Shown here piece after piece: positions 17,171 to 26,927 of a stretch of DNA of 64,000 bases. The translations under genes and the position numbers were made by a program. The notes under the pieces were generated by a model. The model did not search any database. It was not told where the DNA came from and was given only the letters and a program-made list of their open reading frames with translations. This DNA is from Thalassoglobus neptunius (GTDB lineage: Bacteria > Planctomycetota > Planctomycetia > Planctomycetales > Planctomycetaceae), in assembly GCF_007859735.1 (NCBI RefSeq), contig NZ_SIHI01000012.1, positions 1-64,000 of the forward strand, written 5' to 3'. Every line of letters starts with the position of its first letter. Position 1 is the first letter of the stretch.

Positions 17171-17863
17171 ATGCGAATTAGTTCGACCTATTGCCTTCCC
17201 CTGATGCTCTTTGCTTGTTTCATCTCCACGGAGTTGTTCGGTGAGGAACTGGCGCCTCTTCCGCCCAGCCCTGAGCTGAATGATGACTTCGAATCAACCC
17301 AACCACTTGTTCCAGCCCCGGTGCTCATACCTTCTGCACCGATTTCCGCGCCGTTGGATACGAACCAGGAAATTCACTCAGAAGAGCTGTTTTCTTCTCA
17401 CACGAGTGACGATCCCGTTCTGACTCCGGAAGTCGAAGCTGTTGAAGTTCCATATTCTCCCGGTGCAACCTGTTGCGATGGGTTTGCCATCCCGTATCGC
17501 TGCTGTTGCTGCGGACACGAATGCTGCACAATGCCCGGCATTCACAAGCGGAAAGCGAACGGGAAACTGAAATGGTGTCGCGTCTGGACGACCGGTGATA
17601 TGTACCCGCACTATGCATATAAACCGGAACATCACGGGTACTATTATTTTCGTCCCTACAATTATGTCACCGTCCTTGAGCAACAAGAGATCGGTGTGCG
17701 ACTCGGCGAGAATCGCAATCATCCCTACTCGATAGAGGTATTCGACCGGATCTATGGGGAATGGTACGCCGATGCTTCCCCCTCCGCGCCTCTCTCTGAA
17801 ACCGATTGGCTCCCGGATTCGGACCAACTTCCCAATCTCGAAGAACTTCTCTACGGCGAGTAG
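17171..17863 (+). CDS. Unknown secreted protein with a dense Cys cluster
   Basis: The protein is about 230 residues. A signal peptide (STYCLPLMLFACFISTELFG) is followed by a Pro-rich low-complexity region, and then by the unusual CCDGFAIPYRCCCCGHECC near residue 125, with eight cysteines in 19 positions. A Tyr/His-rich segment follows (YKPEHHGYYYFRPYNY), typical of secreted planctomycete proteins of unknown function. The start at 17171 places the signal peptide at the N-terminus; an upstream start at 17090 is less likely. The cluster could bind metal or form disulfides; neither is shown. Confidence 0.72.
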   Translation: MRISSTYCLPLMLFACFISTELFGEELAPLPPSPELNDDFESTQPLVPAPVLIPSAPISAPLDTNQEIHSEELFSSHTSDDPVLTPEVEAVEVPYSPGATCCDGFAIPYRCCCCGHECCTMPGIHKRKANGKLKWCRVWTTGDMYPHYAYKPEHHGYYYFRPYNYVTVLEQQEIGVRLGENRNHPYSIEVFDRIYGEWYADASPSAPLSETDWLPDSDQLPNLEELLYGE

Positions 17864-18000
17864 CTTTCGAACTGATTGTTCGGAATTGGAAGGGTGAATT
17901 CTTCGCAATTCCCGCAAGTCACATTCGATTCGCTCTTTCGGCGACATAGTGTTGTCAGACTCAAAAAGTCCACAACGCCTTTTCTGTCACCGAGTGACTC

Positions 18001-19512
18001 ATGAATCGATTGTTCTACTGTTGGCCCCTGCTCTGGATCTTTGGATGCGGCGGAGAATTCTCCGATCATTCATTGGCACCGGTCGCGCAACAGTCAGTCG
18101 CAGACAGAATCGATGTGTCTTACCGGGAAGACGCACAAGCTGCATTCGGCGACTCATATCCAGTCGCAGCTTCACAAGAGACGACTCCCCAGCCAACTGA
18201 AGCGAGTCGAGGTGGTTTCATCAACAGCCTGAAGAGTCTCGTCGAAGGCAGTCCGGTCTATGAAGACGAAGACGTTCGAGACGGTCTCATCCAGCGACTC
18301 GAACAGGCAGAACAAGATCTTCGAGACATCCGCGCCTCGGATCGCCGAGCGATTGCAAACGCCAGTCGACAAATTCGGATTGGACGCGCACAACACAGCC
18401 CGAATCTGGTTCTGGTCACACTTCCGACGCTTCACTTTTCGGAGTTGGAGCGGATGCCGCGACTGGCAGGGATCCGAAACAGCGGAATGCTGCTGACTGA
18501 CTGCTATGTCTCGGCAGCAAATTACTCAGTCGCAAGGTCGGAACTGCTTACCGGTCGATTCTCGGCCAACAGCTCCGCTTATCAAAACGAAATGAACCTT
18601 GCCGAAACGATCTGGCAATCGGGATACGAAACATCATTGATCGGTGTTTGGCCATTCGAAAGCCATCCATTGGAATCGGGGTTTGATCAGTGGACCGGCT
18701 TTGCATCTCCTAACGGTTTGATCCCCGAGTTCCCGGAGGCACTCTTCACTCAGCTGACCCGAGCAGAGATTATCTCCAACCGAAGAGATGGAAACGATGG
18801 CCAAGAGAGAATCAACGGAATTCAAATCCTGACCGATGAAGCTGTCGCGTTCTTCAATCAACAGAAGAACTCCGCACGTCCCCTATTCGTTCACATCGCC
18901 CTGCCGACTCTCGAAGGACTCGAGCGCGATGAGATGCTGATCGAATACAACTCGTCGATTGGCGAGATCGTCGATTCGCTCAATGAAACGGGCTTTTCCG
19001 GGAAGACATGCCTTATCGTGACGGGAATGACTTCCAACCGTGAAGATATGGAAGACGAATTCGAATCCGTTGGGACATTGACATCGTCTGCGAGTGGGCT
19101 GAACGAGGGGAATCTTCGAACACCGATGATTGTGTTCTGGGGAACAGCCGTCGCTCGCGGCTCAGTTAATTCTTCGCCCTGCTCCGTCGTCGATCTGCTT
19201 CCGACGCTTGCTGAAATTGGTGTTGCGAAACGACGTCCAAACGGACTCTCCGGACAGTCTCTCCTCCCGGCACTTCGCAACGAGACGATCGGAGCACAGC
19301 GACTCTTCTACTGGCGAAACTCCGATGGCGGACAGGCAGCCCGACGAGGGCCATGGAAAGTGATCGTTCCTGCCGGAGAGAATCAGATGATGTTGTTTCA
19401 CCTCCCGGATGATCCCGCAGAAGTGGTTGATGTTTCGGCAGAGTACCCGAGTATTCTGAAACAGTTCCTTGCTCCGCCAGCTCAACAGGAACTCGTGGAA
19501 GAGCTGTTTTAA
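18001..19512 (+). CDS. Sulfatase-like lipoprotein lacking catalytic residues
   Basis: This 503-residue protein has a lipobox (LLWIFGCGG), a linker, and then an alkaline-phosphatase/sulfatase fold: SPNLVLVTLPTLHFSELER, ARSELLTGRF, AETIWQSGYETSLIGVWPFE, STP-like GNLRTPMIVFWG, DLLPTLAEIGV, and RRGPWKVIV. These follow sulfatase order. Sulfatases need Cys/Ser-x-Pro-x-Arg, where the Cys becomes formylglycine; here the aligned residues are Y-S-V-A-R. The N-terminal metal pair normally written DD in VxxDD is Pro-Thr. It is therefore probably catalytically inactive, and may bind sulfated glycans or have a structural role. Confidence 0.8.
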   Translation: MNRLFYCWPLLWIFGCGGEFSDHSLAPVAQQSVADRIDVSYREDAQAAFGDSYPVAASQETTPQPTEASRGGFINSLKSLVEGSPVYEDEDVRDGLIQRLEQAEQDLRDIRASDRRAIANASRQIRIGRAQHSPNLVLVTLPTLHFSELERMPRLAGIRNSGMLLTDCYVSAANYSVARSELLTGRFSANSSAYQNEMNLAETIWQSGYETSLIGVWPFESHPLESGFDQWTGFASPNGLIPEFPEALFTQLTRAEIISNRRDGNDGQERINGIQILTDEAVAFFNQQKNSARPLFVHIALPTLEGLERDEMLIEYNSSIGEIVDSLNETGFSGKTCLIVTGMTSNREDMEDEFESVGTLTSSASGLNEGNLRTPMIVFWGTAVARGSVNSSPCSVVDLLPTLAEIGVAKRRPNGLSGQSLLPALRNETIGAQRLFYWRNSDGGQAARRGPWKVIVPAGENQMMLFHLPDDPAEVVDVSAEYPSILKQFLAPPAQQELVEELF

Positions 19513-19550
19513 GAGATCGCAAATACTCATTAGCTCCGAGTGACTGTATC

Positions 19551-19572
19551 TTCTTTAAGTATTCTTTAAGTA
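19551..19572. repeat. Tandem 11-bp repeat, two copies
   Basis: TTCTTTAAGTA occurs twice back to back in the gap between the convergent pseudo-sulfatase and ABC-transporter genes. The meaning is unknown; it may be a chance duplication. Confidence 0.5.
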
Positions 19573-19584
19573 GCTGTGTGCTCA

Positions 19585-20256
19585 TTAATCCGAAGAGTTA
19601 ACGAGTCTGCCGTCTTCCATTCTGAGAACTCGATCGTCATCTCGGAGATATCGGTGATCGTGAGTCACTGTCACCACGGTCACTCCTTCGTTCTGATTAA
19701 GATCGCGAAGCATCGAAAAGATCCGCTCTCCGGTTTCCGAGTCGAGCTCTCCGGTCGGCTCATCCGCAAGAATTAATTTCGGTTTCTTTAAGAGAGCGCG
19801 GGCGATCGCGACACGCTGCTGTTCTCCTCCTGAGAGTTCACTGGGGCGGTGATGAATTCGATCTCCCAGCCCGACGTCGATCAGAAGTTGCCTCGCTGCA
19901 GAACGATACTTGTACGCTTGTCCGGTCGGGAGAAACGGCACGAGAACATTGTCGAGACATTCGAGAGTCCGAAGAAGATTGAAACTCTGGAAGATAAATC
20001 CAATCTCTGCCCGCCGCAGCTGATTCATTTGGGAAGCAGACAGTTCACTCAACGAGTTTCCGTCGATCGAAATTTCTCCGGACGTCGTTTGCTCAAGTCC
20101 TCCGAGTAAATAAAGAAGCGTACTCTTCCCACTTCCGGACGGTCCGAGGATGAAAGCGAATTCTCCATGCGAGATCGTCAGTTCGAGATCATGCAGAACG
20201 TGAACCGTCGTGGCGGCACTTCCATACGACTTGTTCACTCCTTTCACAGCGATCAT
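19585..20256 (-). CDS. ABC transporter ATP-binding protein (LolD/MacB type)
   Basis: This 223-residue protein contains Walker [10 protein letters not shown], the Q-loop in FIFQSFNLL, signature [15 protein letters not shown], Walker [13 protein letters not shown] and the switch His in TVTHDHRYL. FxxQxFNLLxxL and DEPTGxLD place it in the LolD/MacB/FtsE group, which energises FtsX-like permeases. The ATG at 20256 follows AGGAG by eight bases. It is 94 bp downstream of the permease gene on the same strand, so the two probably form an operon. The substrate is not evident. Confidence 0.93.
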   Translation of the reverse strand: MIAVKGVNKSYGSAATTVHVLHDLELTISHGEFAFILGPSGSGKSTLLYLLGGLEQTTSGEISIDGNSLSELSASQMNQLRRAEIGFIFQSFNLLRTLECLDNVLVPFLPTGQAYKYRSAARQLLIDVGLGDRIHHRPSELSGGEQQRVAIARALLKKPKLILADEPTGELDSETGERIFSMLRDLNQNEGVTVVTVTHDHRYLRDDDRVLRMEDGRLVNSSD

Positions 20257-20350
20257 ATTCGCGAACTCCTTCGAGCTGTTCTTCCCAGGACGAGCCCGAC
20301 TTTTCCGCCTGTATAAAATTGAACGAAGTGATGTTCCAACCGACTCACTG

Positions 20351-21625
20351 TCAAGCTCCTCCCCGTCGAATCGACTGCATCGGCGAGAGCTTCGCTGCCG
20401 ACCAGGCCGGGAACAGTCCGCCAATGAGCCCGAGAACAACGCTGAACACAACACTCGACACAAGCAGCCCCAGCCCGGCATGAAGCTGTAAGCGGTCTGG
20501 CCAGACGCTATTTACAATCAGTGTTCCAATCCAACCGCAAGACGCCCCCAAAGCTCCTCCAAGCAGGCCAATCAATCCACTTTCAATGGTCATCAACTGA
20601 ACGATGTTTGTCTGTGACCAGCCATTGGCTCTGAGAACTCCGAACTCTGTCGTTCTCTCGGAGACACTCATCATCATGGTGTTGACGATGCTGAGCGTGG
20701 CGATCGAAACCCCAATCGCTGTCATGATCATCAAAAACAAGTTGAGGTCCTGACTAAATTCGCGGACGCGTGTTCCCCAGTCGTCGGCTGTTCGAATTTC
20801 AACCGGAGACCGTTCGCTGTCGGTTTCTGATCCTTCGGAGCCTTGCGATTGCCCCGAAAGTGTTTGCCCGAGCGCACGATAGAGATTTCCGAGCCCTGTT
20901 CCGCCTGAGTTGCCCCCTTCCGAGAGGGAGCGCCCGGCCAGAACGTCTTCAATCGATTGCTTGAGTTCATCGTCGGTCAGTGTCCCGTTGCTCTCAACAT
21001 AAAAGCAGGCCACCGTATCCGGACTGATGCGACCCACTGCCCGGCATGTTTCGAGACTCATCAGAATGTTCACGTCCAAGAGTATCGATCCTGTCGAGTA
21101 AATTCCGACGATCTCAAACTCGGCCCCATTCAATGTAAACCGCTCTCCGACACCTTTGGCGAGTTGATCGGAAACTTCTTGACTGATCAGGCAGCGATTC
21201 TTTGCGATGTCCGTGAGATCGAGAAAACGCCCGTCGATCAGATTTTCTCGATAGGCCCCTCGCTCCAGTCGAAGATTCGGCTCGATATCAATTCCGACAC
21301 CGAGTCGCGGCGGATTGATGATCACTTCTCCGTCGAGTTGATTCACGCGGAAGTAAGCCTGAGAGTCAACGGTCCTGACTCCCGGAAGTTCTTTCAGGTC
21401 GTCAGCCCAATGAGCCGGGAGGCTCGAGAACAAAGGAATCGGCGCCCCAGCCTGTTGAACCAGAAGCCCCGGAATTTGCTCGAAGGTGCGTCGGACGATG
21501 GAGTCCAACCCGCCAGCGATTGAAAACAGCCCGACCATTCCGCCAATCGCCACCGCAAGTCCCAATACAGAGAGCAGCGTCCGCATCGGTCGACTTGCGA
21601 GATTTCGAAATGCAAAACCAATCAT
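20351..21625 (-). CDS. ABC transporter permease (MacB/FtsX family)
   Basis: This 424-residue protein has the MacB layout: a first helix (residues 11-33, RTLLSVLGLAVAIGGMVGLF), a large periplasmic domain with the MacB_PCD pattern (VRTVDSQAYFRV ... VVGIYSTGSILLDVNILM), and three C-terminal helices from about residue 295 (FLMIMTAIGVSIATLSIVNTMM, then the end LIGGLFPAWSAAKLSPMQSIR). Such permeases, with a LolD-like ATPase, act by mechanotransmission on periplasmic substrates or on lipoproteins. No membrane-fusion protein (MacA type) is next to it, so it may work alone or with a distant partner. Confidence 0.9.
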   Translation of the reverse strand: MIGFAFRNLASRPMRTLLSVLGLAVAIGGMVGLFSIAGGLDSIVRRTFEQIPGLLVQQAGAPIPLFSSLPAHWADDLKELPGVRTVDSQAYFRVNQLDGEVIINPPRLGVGIDIEPNLRLERGAYRENLIDGRFLDLTDIAKNRCLISQEVSDQLAKGVGERFTLNGAEFEIVGIYSTGSILLDVNILMSLETCRAVGRISPDTVACFYVESNGTLTDDELKQSIEDVLAGRSLSEGGNSGGTGLGNLYRALGQTLSGQSQGSEGSETDSERSPVEIRTADDWGTRVREFSQDLNLFLMIMTAIGVSIATLSIVNTMMMSVSERTTEFGVLRANGWSQTNIVQLMTIESGLIGLLGGALGASCGWIGTLIVNSVWPDRLQLHAGLGLLVSSVVFSVVLGLIGGLFPAWSAAKLSPMQSIRRGGA

Positions 21626-22028
21626 GCCGTGGCTGTTCTCACTTGGGCTAACTTCACAGTCATCACCGCTCGTTTCGTTCCGTTCGGAAAATCTCGTAAC
21701 ACCTTGCCGTCACACCCGAGACGATGATTTTCCGCCTCACATAACAACCGTTTGCTGATTGCAGAGTTCACCGGATCAGCGTCGACTGATACGGAATTGT
21801 GACGTATTGAAACGAAAAGTGCGAACAAGGCAGCGAAGCGAGTTGAGAGACGCAGATGCTGAGAACGGCGCGATCGTCGAGAATCCACTTCACCTTCAGA
21901 AATTCTTAATTGAGATCATGCAAAGTTTGCGAGTCAGATTACTTTTCCAGAAAACTGTTTATGATGCATCACCTCGAAAGCGCATTTCGAGTGGTCTACA
22001 TATTGGATTGATCGAGAAAGTGTGAGTC
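21626..22028. other. Intergenic region between divergent ABC permease and glgP
   Basis: This 403-base region should hold promoters for both genes. An AT-rich segment at about 21940-21970 (TTACTT ... TTATGAT) could be the glgP promoter, but this is a weak reading. No gene or repeat was seen. Confidence 0.35.
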
Positions 22029-24188
22029 ATGTCCCCCAAAAAAGATATTCACGACAAACTCAGTGAACTGGCCGGGAATTTGTGGTGGAGTTGGCAGCCC
22101 GACGTGACCGCCATCTTTCGAGAAATCGACCCGATTCGATGGAGTGAACTGTCCCACAATCCCATCCTGCTCCTTCGCGAATATCCTCCAGAGAGACTGG
22201 AAGAACGGGCACGCGAAGAGATGCTGCACTCCCGAATTAATGCCGCATATCGAGACTGGCAGGACTATATGTCCTCGTCGAACACGTGGGGAGATATCCA
22301 TGCTGGGGTTCTGGGATTCCGCCCGGTCGCGTATTTCTCTGCAGAATTCGGGCTTCACGAATCGTTCCGAATCTATTCCGGGGGTTTGGGGGTTCTGGCA
22401 GGAGACCACTTGAAAAGTGCGTCCGATCTGGGAATTCCCCTCGTCGCAGTCGGCCTCTTTTACAACGAGGGATATTTCAAGCAGGTCGTGAAAGAGGATG
22501 GCTGGCAGAGCGAAGAATATATCCACGCCAATCCAGCCGACTTGCCGATGAATGAAGTCTCCAACCCGGACGGCTCAGAGCTTCGCATTCAACTGGAAAC
22601 TCGAACCGGCGTGATTCATGCGAAAGTCTGGCAGATGGATGTCGGCCGCATCCCGTTGTATCTGCTCGACACAAACATCGACGAAAACATCGACGAAAAC
22701 AACGAAGAAGACCGAAAACTGACCTCTCGTCTTTACGGTGGCGATCAGCGAATGCGAATTCGTCAGGAGCTGTTGCTCGGAATCGGCGGAGTCCGTGCTC
22801 TGAACGCGGTCGGAATTCTTCCCCGTGTCGTTCATATGAACGAAGGACACTCGGCGTTCGCTGGACTCGAGATCATCCGCTCACGCATGGTGAACGATGG
22901 TCTCTCGTTTCACGACGCGCATCGGGAAACACAAGCATCGGGAGTCTTCACAACTCATACTCCGGTTCCAGCTGGGCATGACCGCTTCGATGGGGAACTC
23001 GTGGAAGAGCACCTCGGACCGATTCGCGATTCACTCGGACTGGAGTACAACGACCTCCTCGCACTCGGAAGAGTGGATCCACAGAATCACAGTGAATCGT
23101 TTTGTATGACAGTCCTTGCCTTCAAGACCGCAAGGCGAGCAAACGGGGTGTCGAATCTGCATGGCATTGTCAGCCGACGAATGTGGCAAAGCCTTTGGCC
23201 CTGGCGAAGCGAAGAAGAAGTCCCTGTCGGACATATCACGAACGGCGTTCACGTTTCAACCTGGCTCGCGCAGCCCATGCGTGTCTTCTATGATCGTGTC
23301 CTTCCCGAGAATTGGTCTCGACGCAGTGGCGACCCGATCGTCTTCTCGAAATTCGACGAAGTTCGTCCGACCGAACTTTGGGAAACTCACCAGTCGTTGA
23401 AGAGTCGATTGATTCTCTTCGCCCGTCATCGGTTGCTGGTCCAGGCAAAACGAAACGGCCTGAGCGACGAACAAATTCAGGCGACTCAGTCGACGCTCGA
23501 TCCGCAACACTTGCTGATCGGGTTCGCTCGTCGGTTCGCCCCTTACAAACGAGCCGATCTCGTTTTGCGTGATCTTGAGCTGTTCGAGCAACTTGTTTGC
23601 GACGATGATCGCCCCGTCCAATTCATCTTTGCCGGGAAAGCACACCCGGCTGATGAACAGGGAAAACAGATCATGCAACGCATCTTCAAAATGACTCAGG
23701 AGAGCCGATTTCGGGGACGAGTCGTGTTTCTCGAAGACTACGACATGAAGCTCGGTCGACGGCTCGTCCAAGGTGTCGACGTCTGGCTAAACAACCCGCG
23801 CCGCCCTTACGAAGCTTCCGGAACCAGCGGTCAGAAAGTGGTTCTGAATGGAGGACTTAATCTTTCCGTTCTGGATGGTTGGTGGGCAGAAGCGTATGAT
23901 GGACAGAACGGATTCGCCATCGGCGATGGTCAGATTCACGCGAATCAGGAGGTTCAGGATCAGCGAGATGCTGATTCCCTGATGGAGACCCTCCGTAAAG
24001 AAGTGATCCCACTGTACTACACGCGAAACGACGATGACCTGCCGCTGGAATGGATCAACAAAATGAAGCGAGCTGTCAGAACGTTGGGCTGGCGGTTTAA
24101 CGCGGATCGAATGGTGATGGATTACGTCAAGAGTGCATACCTTCCAGCATCTGGCAGCGAGTCATGCGATATGAGAATCATTCCTTAA
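22029..24188 (+). CDS. glgP: Alpha-glucan phosphorylase (GT35, short form)
   Basis: This 719-residue protein is of the short bacterial GlgP group. It has [20 protein letters not shown] near residue 98 and [12 protein letters not shown], and the PLP site region [15 protein letters not shown] near residue 598, where the Lys forms the Schiff base. The N-terminal DUF3417-like part ([19 protein letters not shown]) is usual for this group. It releases glucose-1-phosphate from storage glucan. At 22674-22697 a 12-bp unit is duplicated, giving NIDENIDEN in a surface-like loop. The last 25 bases overlap the start of the next gene. Confidence 0.95.
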   Translation: MSPKKDIHDKLSELAGNLWWSWQPDVTAIFREIDPIRWSELSHNPILLLREYPPERLEERAREEMLHSRINAAYRDWQDYMSSSNTWGDIHAGVLGFRPVAYFSAEFGLHESFRIYSGGLGVLAGDHLKSASDLGIPLVAVGLFYNEGYFKQVVKEDGWQSEEYIHANPADLPMNEVSNPDGSELRIQLETRTGVIHAKVWQMDVGRIPLYLLDTNIDENIDENNEEDRKLTSRLYGGDQRMRIRQELLLGIGGVRALNAVGILPRVVHMNEGHSAFAGLEIIRSRMVNDGLSFHDAHRETQASGVFTTHTPVPAGHDRFDGELVEEHLGPIRDSLGLEYNDLLALGRVDPQNHSESFCMTVLAFKTARRANGVSNLHGIVSRRMWQSLWPWRSEEEVPVGHITNGVHVSTWLAQPMRVFYDRVLPENWSRRSGDPIVFSKFDEVRPTELWETHQSLKSRLILFARHRLLVQAKRNGLSDEQIQATQSTLDPQHLLIGFARRFAPYKRADLVLRDLELFEQLVCDDDRPVQFIFAGKAHPADEQGKQIMQRIFKMTQESRFRGRVVFLEDYDMKLGRRLVQGVDVWLNNPRRPYEASGTSGQKVVLNGGLNLSVLDGWWAEAYDGQNGFAIGDGQIHANQEVQDQRDADSLMETLRKEVIPLYYTRNDDDLPLEWINKMKRAVRTLGWRFNADRMVMDYVKSAYLPASGSESCDMRIIP
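22674..22697 (+). repeat. In-frame 12-bp tandem duplication in glgP
   Basis: AACATCGACGAA occurs twice in direct succession, encoding NIDE-NIDE just before [16 protein letters not shown]. Related phosphorylases usually read N-x-x-E-N-x-x-E-D-R here with fewer residues (from memory), so the extra unit looks like a slipped-strand duplication. Confidence 0.6.
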
Positions 24189-25474
24189 CGACGCCCTGTG
24201 TGCAGACTTCCGGCTCGTCGAATCAAATTCGCCAGGTGACCTGGAGAGACCTCGTACTAGCGTGGTGTCTGTGGGTCCCCCTTGCTGGAGTCTTCGCGAC
24301 GTCCGCAGCCGCAGTTGAAGCAGCCCAAAAGTCTGCTCAGCAAAACGACGGGCAGTTAACGGATGAACAATGGCTCGATGTGATGAAGTCGCTCGACTTC
24401 ACAACGCTCGCCGATCGGCGTTACGTTCAGGGAATGCATTCGATTGTCATTGACGAAAGTGCTCCGGCATCCACTCGCAGGATGGCCGCTCATACCCTCG
24501 GTCGTGTGGGCGAGCCAGCTGCGGTCGTCATTCCCGATTTGATCGAGATCGTTCAAAATCCGGGAGAGAATGATCTGGTGACGCGTTTGTGGGCGCTGAA
24601 GGCTCTCTCGCTGTTTGGAATCGTCGCAGAAGAGGCGACTCCGACAATTGCCGGCATCGTGCTGGATGAGACCATGCCGTTTCAGATTCGCGTCAATGCG
24701 ATGGATGCGCTCGGACGCGTCGGACGACAGCATCAGCAGACGATTCCAACGCTTCTGAGAGTCTTGCGATCACAACCAAAATCTGACTCCACGTCAGCCA
24801 AACAGCTCCGAATGGCTGTCGCTGAAGCATTGTGGTATCTGGGACCGGACGCAGCCGTCGCATTACCGGATTTGATTCAGGCAACACGTGCTCCGTGGTC
24901 GCCTTTACGGTTGGCAGCGGTGACGACCATTGGAGAAATCGGACCTCAGTCGGAAATCGCAATTTCCATTCTGGTGGATATCGTTCTCTTCGACGAAGCT
25001 GGCGAAGTTCGCGAAGCGGCCGCCGACGCGATGGGCAACATCGGTCAGGCGAGCATTTCAGCCCTGAATCAATTGATCGACGATCCCGACCCGGAAGTTC
25101 AGAAACTCGCCATCCGAGCCATCCGAAATCTTCAGTCGTCCCCGGTTCTCACAACCCTGCTCGAACAACAATTCTCCTCCGAGAATCCACTCACGCGCGT
25201 TCTCGCTGCGGAGGCATTGCTGCTCAATCAGCCCGGCCATGAAAAAGCGATTGGTGTGCTCGCAGTCGAACTTGGAAACGAAGAACGTCGCGTTCGAGTC
25301 ACCGCGTACTCGGCATTGCTTAAGAATCTCGGTTCACTCGATAAGAAACGAAATCTTCTGATCGACCACATCAACTCACCCGAAACACCTGCTCAGTCTC
25401 GCTCCGCAGCCCAAAGGCTCCTACGGAAACTGGAAATGATGGACGCAAATTCGTCCGAAGAGTCCACGTTCTAA
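24164..25474 (+). CDS. HEAT-repeat protein, probably exported
   Basis: The 436-residue product has a hydrophobic signal or anchor at about residues 29-50 ([21 protein letters not shown]), then at least six HEAT/PBS-lyase-like repeats (e.g. [23 protein letters not shown], [35 protein letters not shown]). Such repeats form a helical solenoid that binds other proteins. The frame begins inside the last 25 bases of glgP in another phase, so translation may be coupled. The exact start is uncertain; an ATG at 24164 is the first. The function is unknown and a link to glycogen use is only contextual. Confidence 0.75.
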   Translation: MRYENHSLTTPCVQTSGSSNQIRQVTWRDLVLAWCLWVPLAGVFATSAAAVEAAQKSAQQNDGQLTDEQWLDVMKSLDFTTLADRRYVQGMHSIVIDESAPASTRRMAAHTLGRVGEPAAVVIPDLIEIVQNPGENDLVTRLWALKALSLFGIVAEEATPTIAGIVLDETMPFQIRVNAMDALGRVGRQHQQTIPTLLRVLRSQPKSDSTSAKQLRMAVAEALWYLGPDAAVALPDLIQATRAPWSPLRLAAVTTIGEIGPQSEIAISILVDIVLFDEAGEVREAAADAMGNIGQASISALNQLIDDPDPEVQKLAIRAIRNLQSSPVLTTLLEQQFSSENPLTRVLAAEALLLNQPGHEKAIGVLAVELGNEERRVRVTAYSALLKNLGSLDKKRNLLIDHINSPETPAQSRSAAQRLLRKLEMMDANSSEESTF

Positions 25475-25483
25475 CGTAGAAAT

Positions 25484-25522
25484 CACTCACAGGTGATCAG
25501 CACGCGAGCATCTTCGTGAGTG
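25484..25522. terminator. Possible bidirectional terminator
   Basis: CACTCAC (25484-25490) pairs with GTGAGTG (25516-25522) with a 25-base loop, between the convergent HEAT and DUF58 genes. The tail on the plus strand is TTTCACG. The stem is short and the loop long, so this is a weak call. Confidence 0.3.
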
Positions 25523-25555
25523 TTTCACGTCGATTGGCGAGGGCAGTCACAGAAC

Positions 25556-26455
25556 TCAGCGGGTCCGGCGAGATCGTGACGAAAGGTATGCTCCGAGTGC
25601 CTTTTGATACGGGTCCGACGTCGTCATCGTCAACAGATCGAATCCGGTGTGCGCACTCAGGTCGATGAGTTCCTGCTCAAACTTTTCGAATTGTTCCATG
25701 TAAATCGTCCGCAGCCGGTGGGGATCGACCAGAAGCTTGTCTTGCAGGTCTTCGAGGTTGCGAAATTGGGTTGGCTTGCTGAACGGAAAATCCCGCTCTT
25801 CTGGAGCCAGAACCTGACAGAGCAACACTTCGTGTTGATGCCGCTGAAAAGAACTCAGCGCCGTACGCAGTGCTTTCAGATCATCGAAGAAGTCACTGAT
25901 AAGAATGACGATACTCCGCCTCTTGAGAGTCGGAATCAGCTTTTCGAAGACCGCAGAGAGGCTCGTCTCGCTTCCGGTTTTGCTCGACTCAAGAACCTGA
26001 TTGATATGCTGCACAATCTTCGGACTCGACGACGGTTCGATCCGGTGGCGAATTTTGGTGTCGAATGTCGTCAGCCCCACCGCGTCGCGTTGTCGATGCA
26101 GTAAATAGGTAAAACACGCAGCCAACTGCGTTCCGTAGGCAAATTTGGAAATCGTGCTCGAACCGTATCCCATGCTGCCGGAACAGTCGACGATCAGGTA
26201 AGCTCGAAGATTCGTTTCTTCCTCGAACTCCTTGATGTAATACTTCCCGGTCTTTCCGAATGCCCTCCAGTCGATGTGACGAACTTCATCGCCGGGGTAG
26301 TATTGCCGATGCTCAATGAACTCAACACTGGAGCCTTTGAATGGGCTCTTGTGTTGGCCGATCATATAACCTTCGACTACGAGTTTGGCCACCACCTCAA
26401 GCCGTCCGAACTTGGCGAGAGCGCTGGGATCGTCACTGACTTCGTGAGATGGCAT
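25556..26455 (-). CDS. DUF58-family protein (vWA-like fold)
   Basis: This 299-residue cytoplasmic protein carries the DUF58 signature FIEHRQYYPGDEVRHIDWRA, followed by the D-x-S-x-S metal-site motif VDCSGSMGYG near residue 90, showing a von Willebrand A-like fold. DUF58 proteins usually occur beside a MoxR AAA ATPase and help cofactor insertion or complex assembly. No MoxR gene lies next to it here; the neighbours are a HEAT-repeat protein and a PhoR-like kinase. The start is not preceded by a strong ribosome site, but its N-terminus fits the family. Confidence 0.92.
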   Translation of the reverse strand: MPSHEVSDDPSALAKFGRLEVVAKLVVEGYMIGQHKSPFKGSSVEFIEHRQYYPGDEVRHIDWRAFGKTGKYYIKEFEEETNLRAYLIVDCSGSMGYGSSTISKFAYGTQLAACFTYLLHRQRDAVGLTTFDTKIRHRIEPSSSPKIVQHINQVLESSKTGSETSLSAVFEKLIPTLKRRSIVILISDFFDDLKALRTALSSFQRHQHEVLLCQVLAPEERDFPFSKPTQFRNLEDLQDKLLVDPHRLRTIYMEQFEKFEQELIDLSAHTGFDLLTMTTSDPYQKALGAYLSSRSRRTR

Positions 26456-26927
26456 TGAGGGTTCTTATCTCGGGTTTCTGGAAACACAGCTTGTCGTGAA
26501 ACGAATTCCCCAGCGTTCTGCACTCATCGGAATCGCTTCGTTCGAAGATCGTCACCGATGCGGTTCAAGCAAGCAAACAGCGAAGATCAGCGTCCTCTAA
26601 ACGATTTCTTCACTGGGGTTTCAACGAAATTTGACAGCAATCTGGTAACACGAACTTGATCAGGTCGATTGAGTGCAGTTTCATGGATGAGATATGATCG
26701 GTTCAAGTGATTGATCACATGAATTGAACAACTGGCGACTCTTAGAGCATTTTTCGAAACGGACTTCGCGACTTTGTACGAGCAAACGCAGCTTTCCACT
26801 GAAGAAACGTGTTGAAGCGAGTGCAGAGGAACCATGAAAGTGGCCTAAGTACACAAATCGCTTCCAGATGCATCAGAATGCCATGCATAAATGCGGTGGC
26901 TCATATTGATTGCGGAGAAGGATCGAG
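26456..26927. other. Intergenic region between DUF58 and PhoR-like genes, with repeat copy C
   Basis: This 472-base region between divergent genes contains a degenerate copy of the dispersed repeat at 26742-26832. Otherwise no gene was seen. The phoR-like ribosome site is at 26914-26921. Confidence 0.6.
26742..26832 (+). repeat. Dispersed intergenic repeat, copy C (degenerate)
   Basis: The copy starts TTAGAGCATTTTT and shares ACGAGCAAACGCAG and AAGCGAGTGCAGAGGAA with copy B at 53446-53552 in the same order and orientation. The middle is diverged and the right end is unclear. It lies upstream of the PhoR-like gene. Confidence 0.65.
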
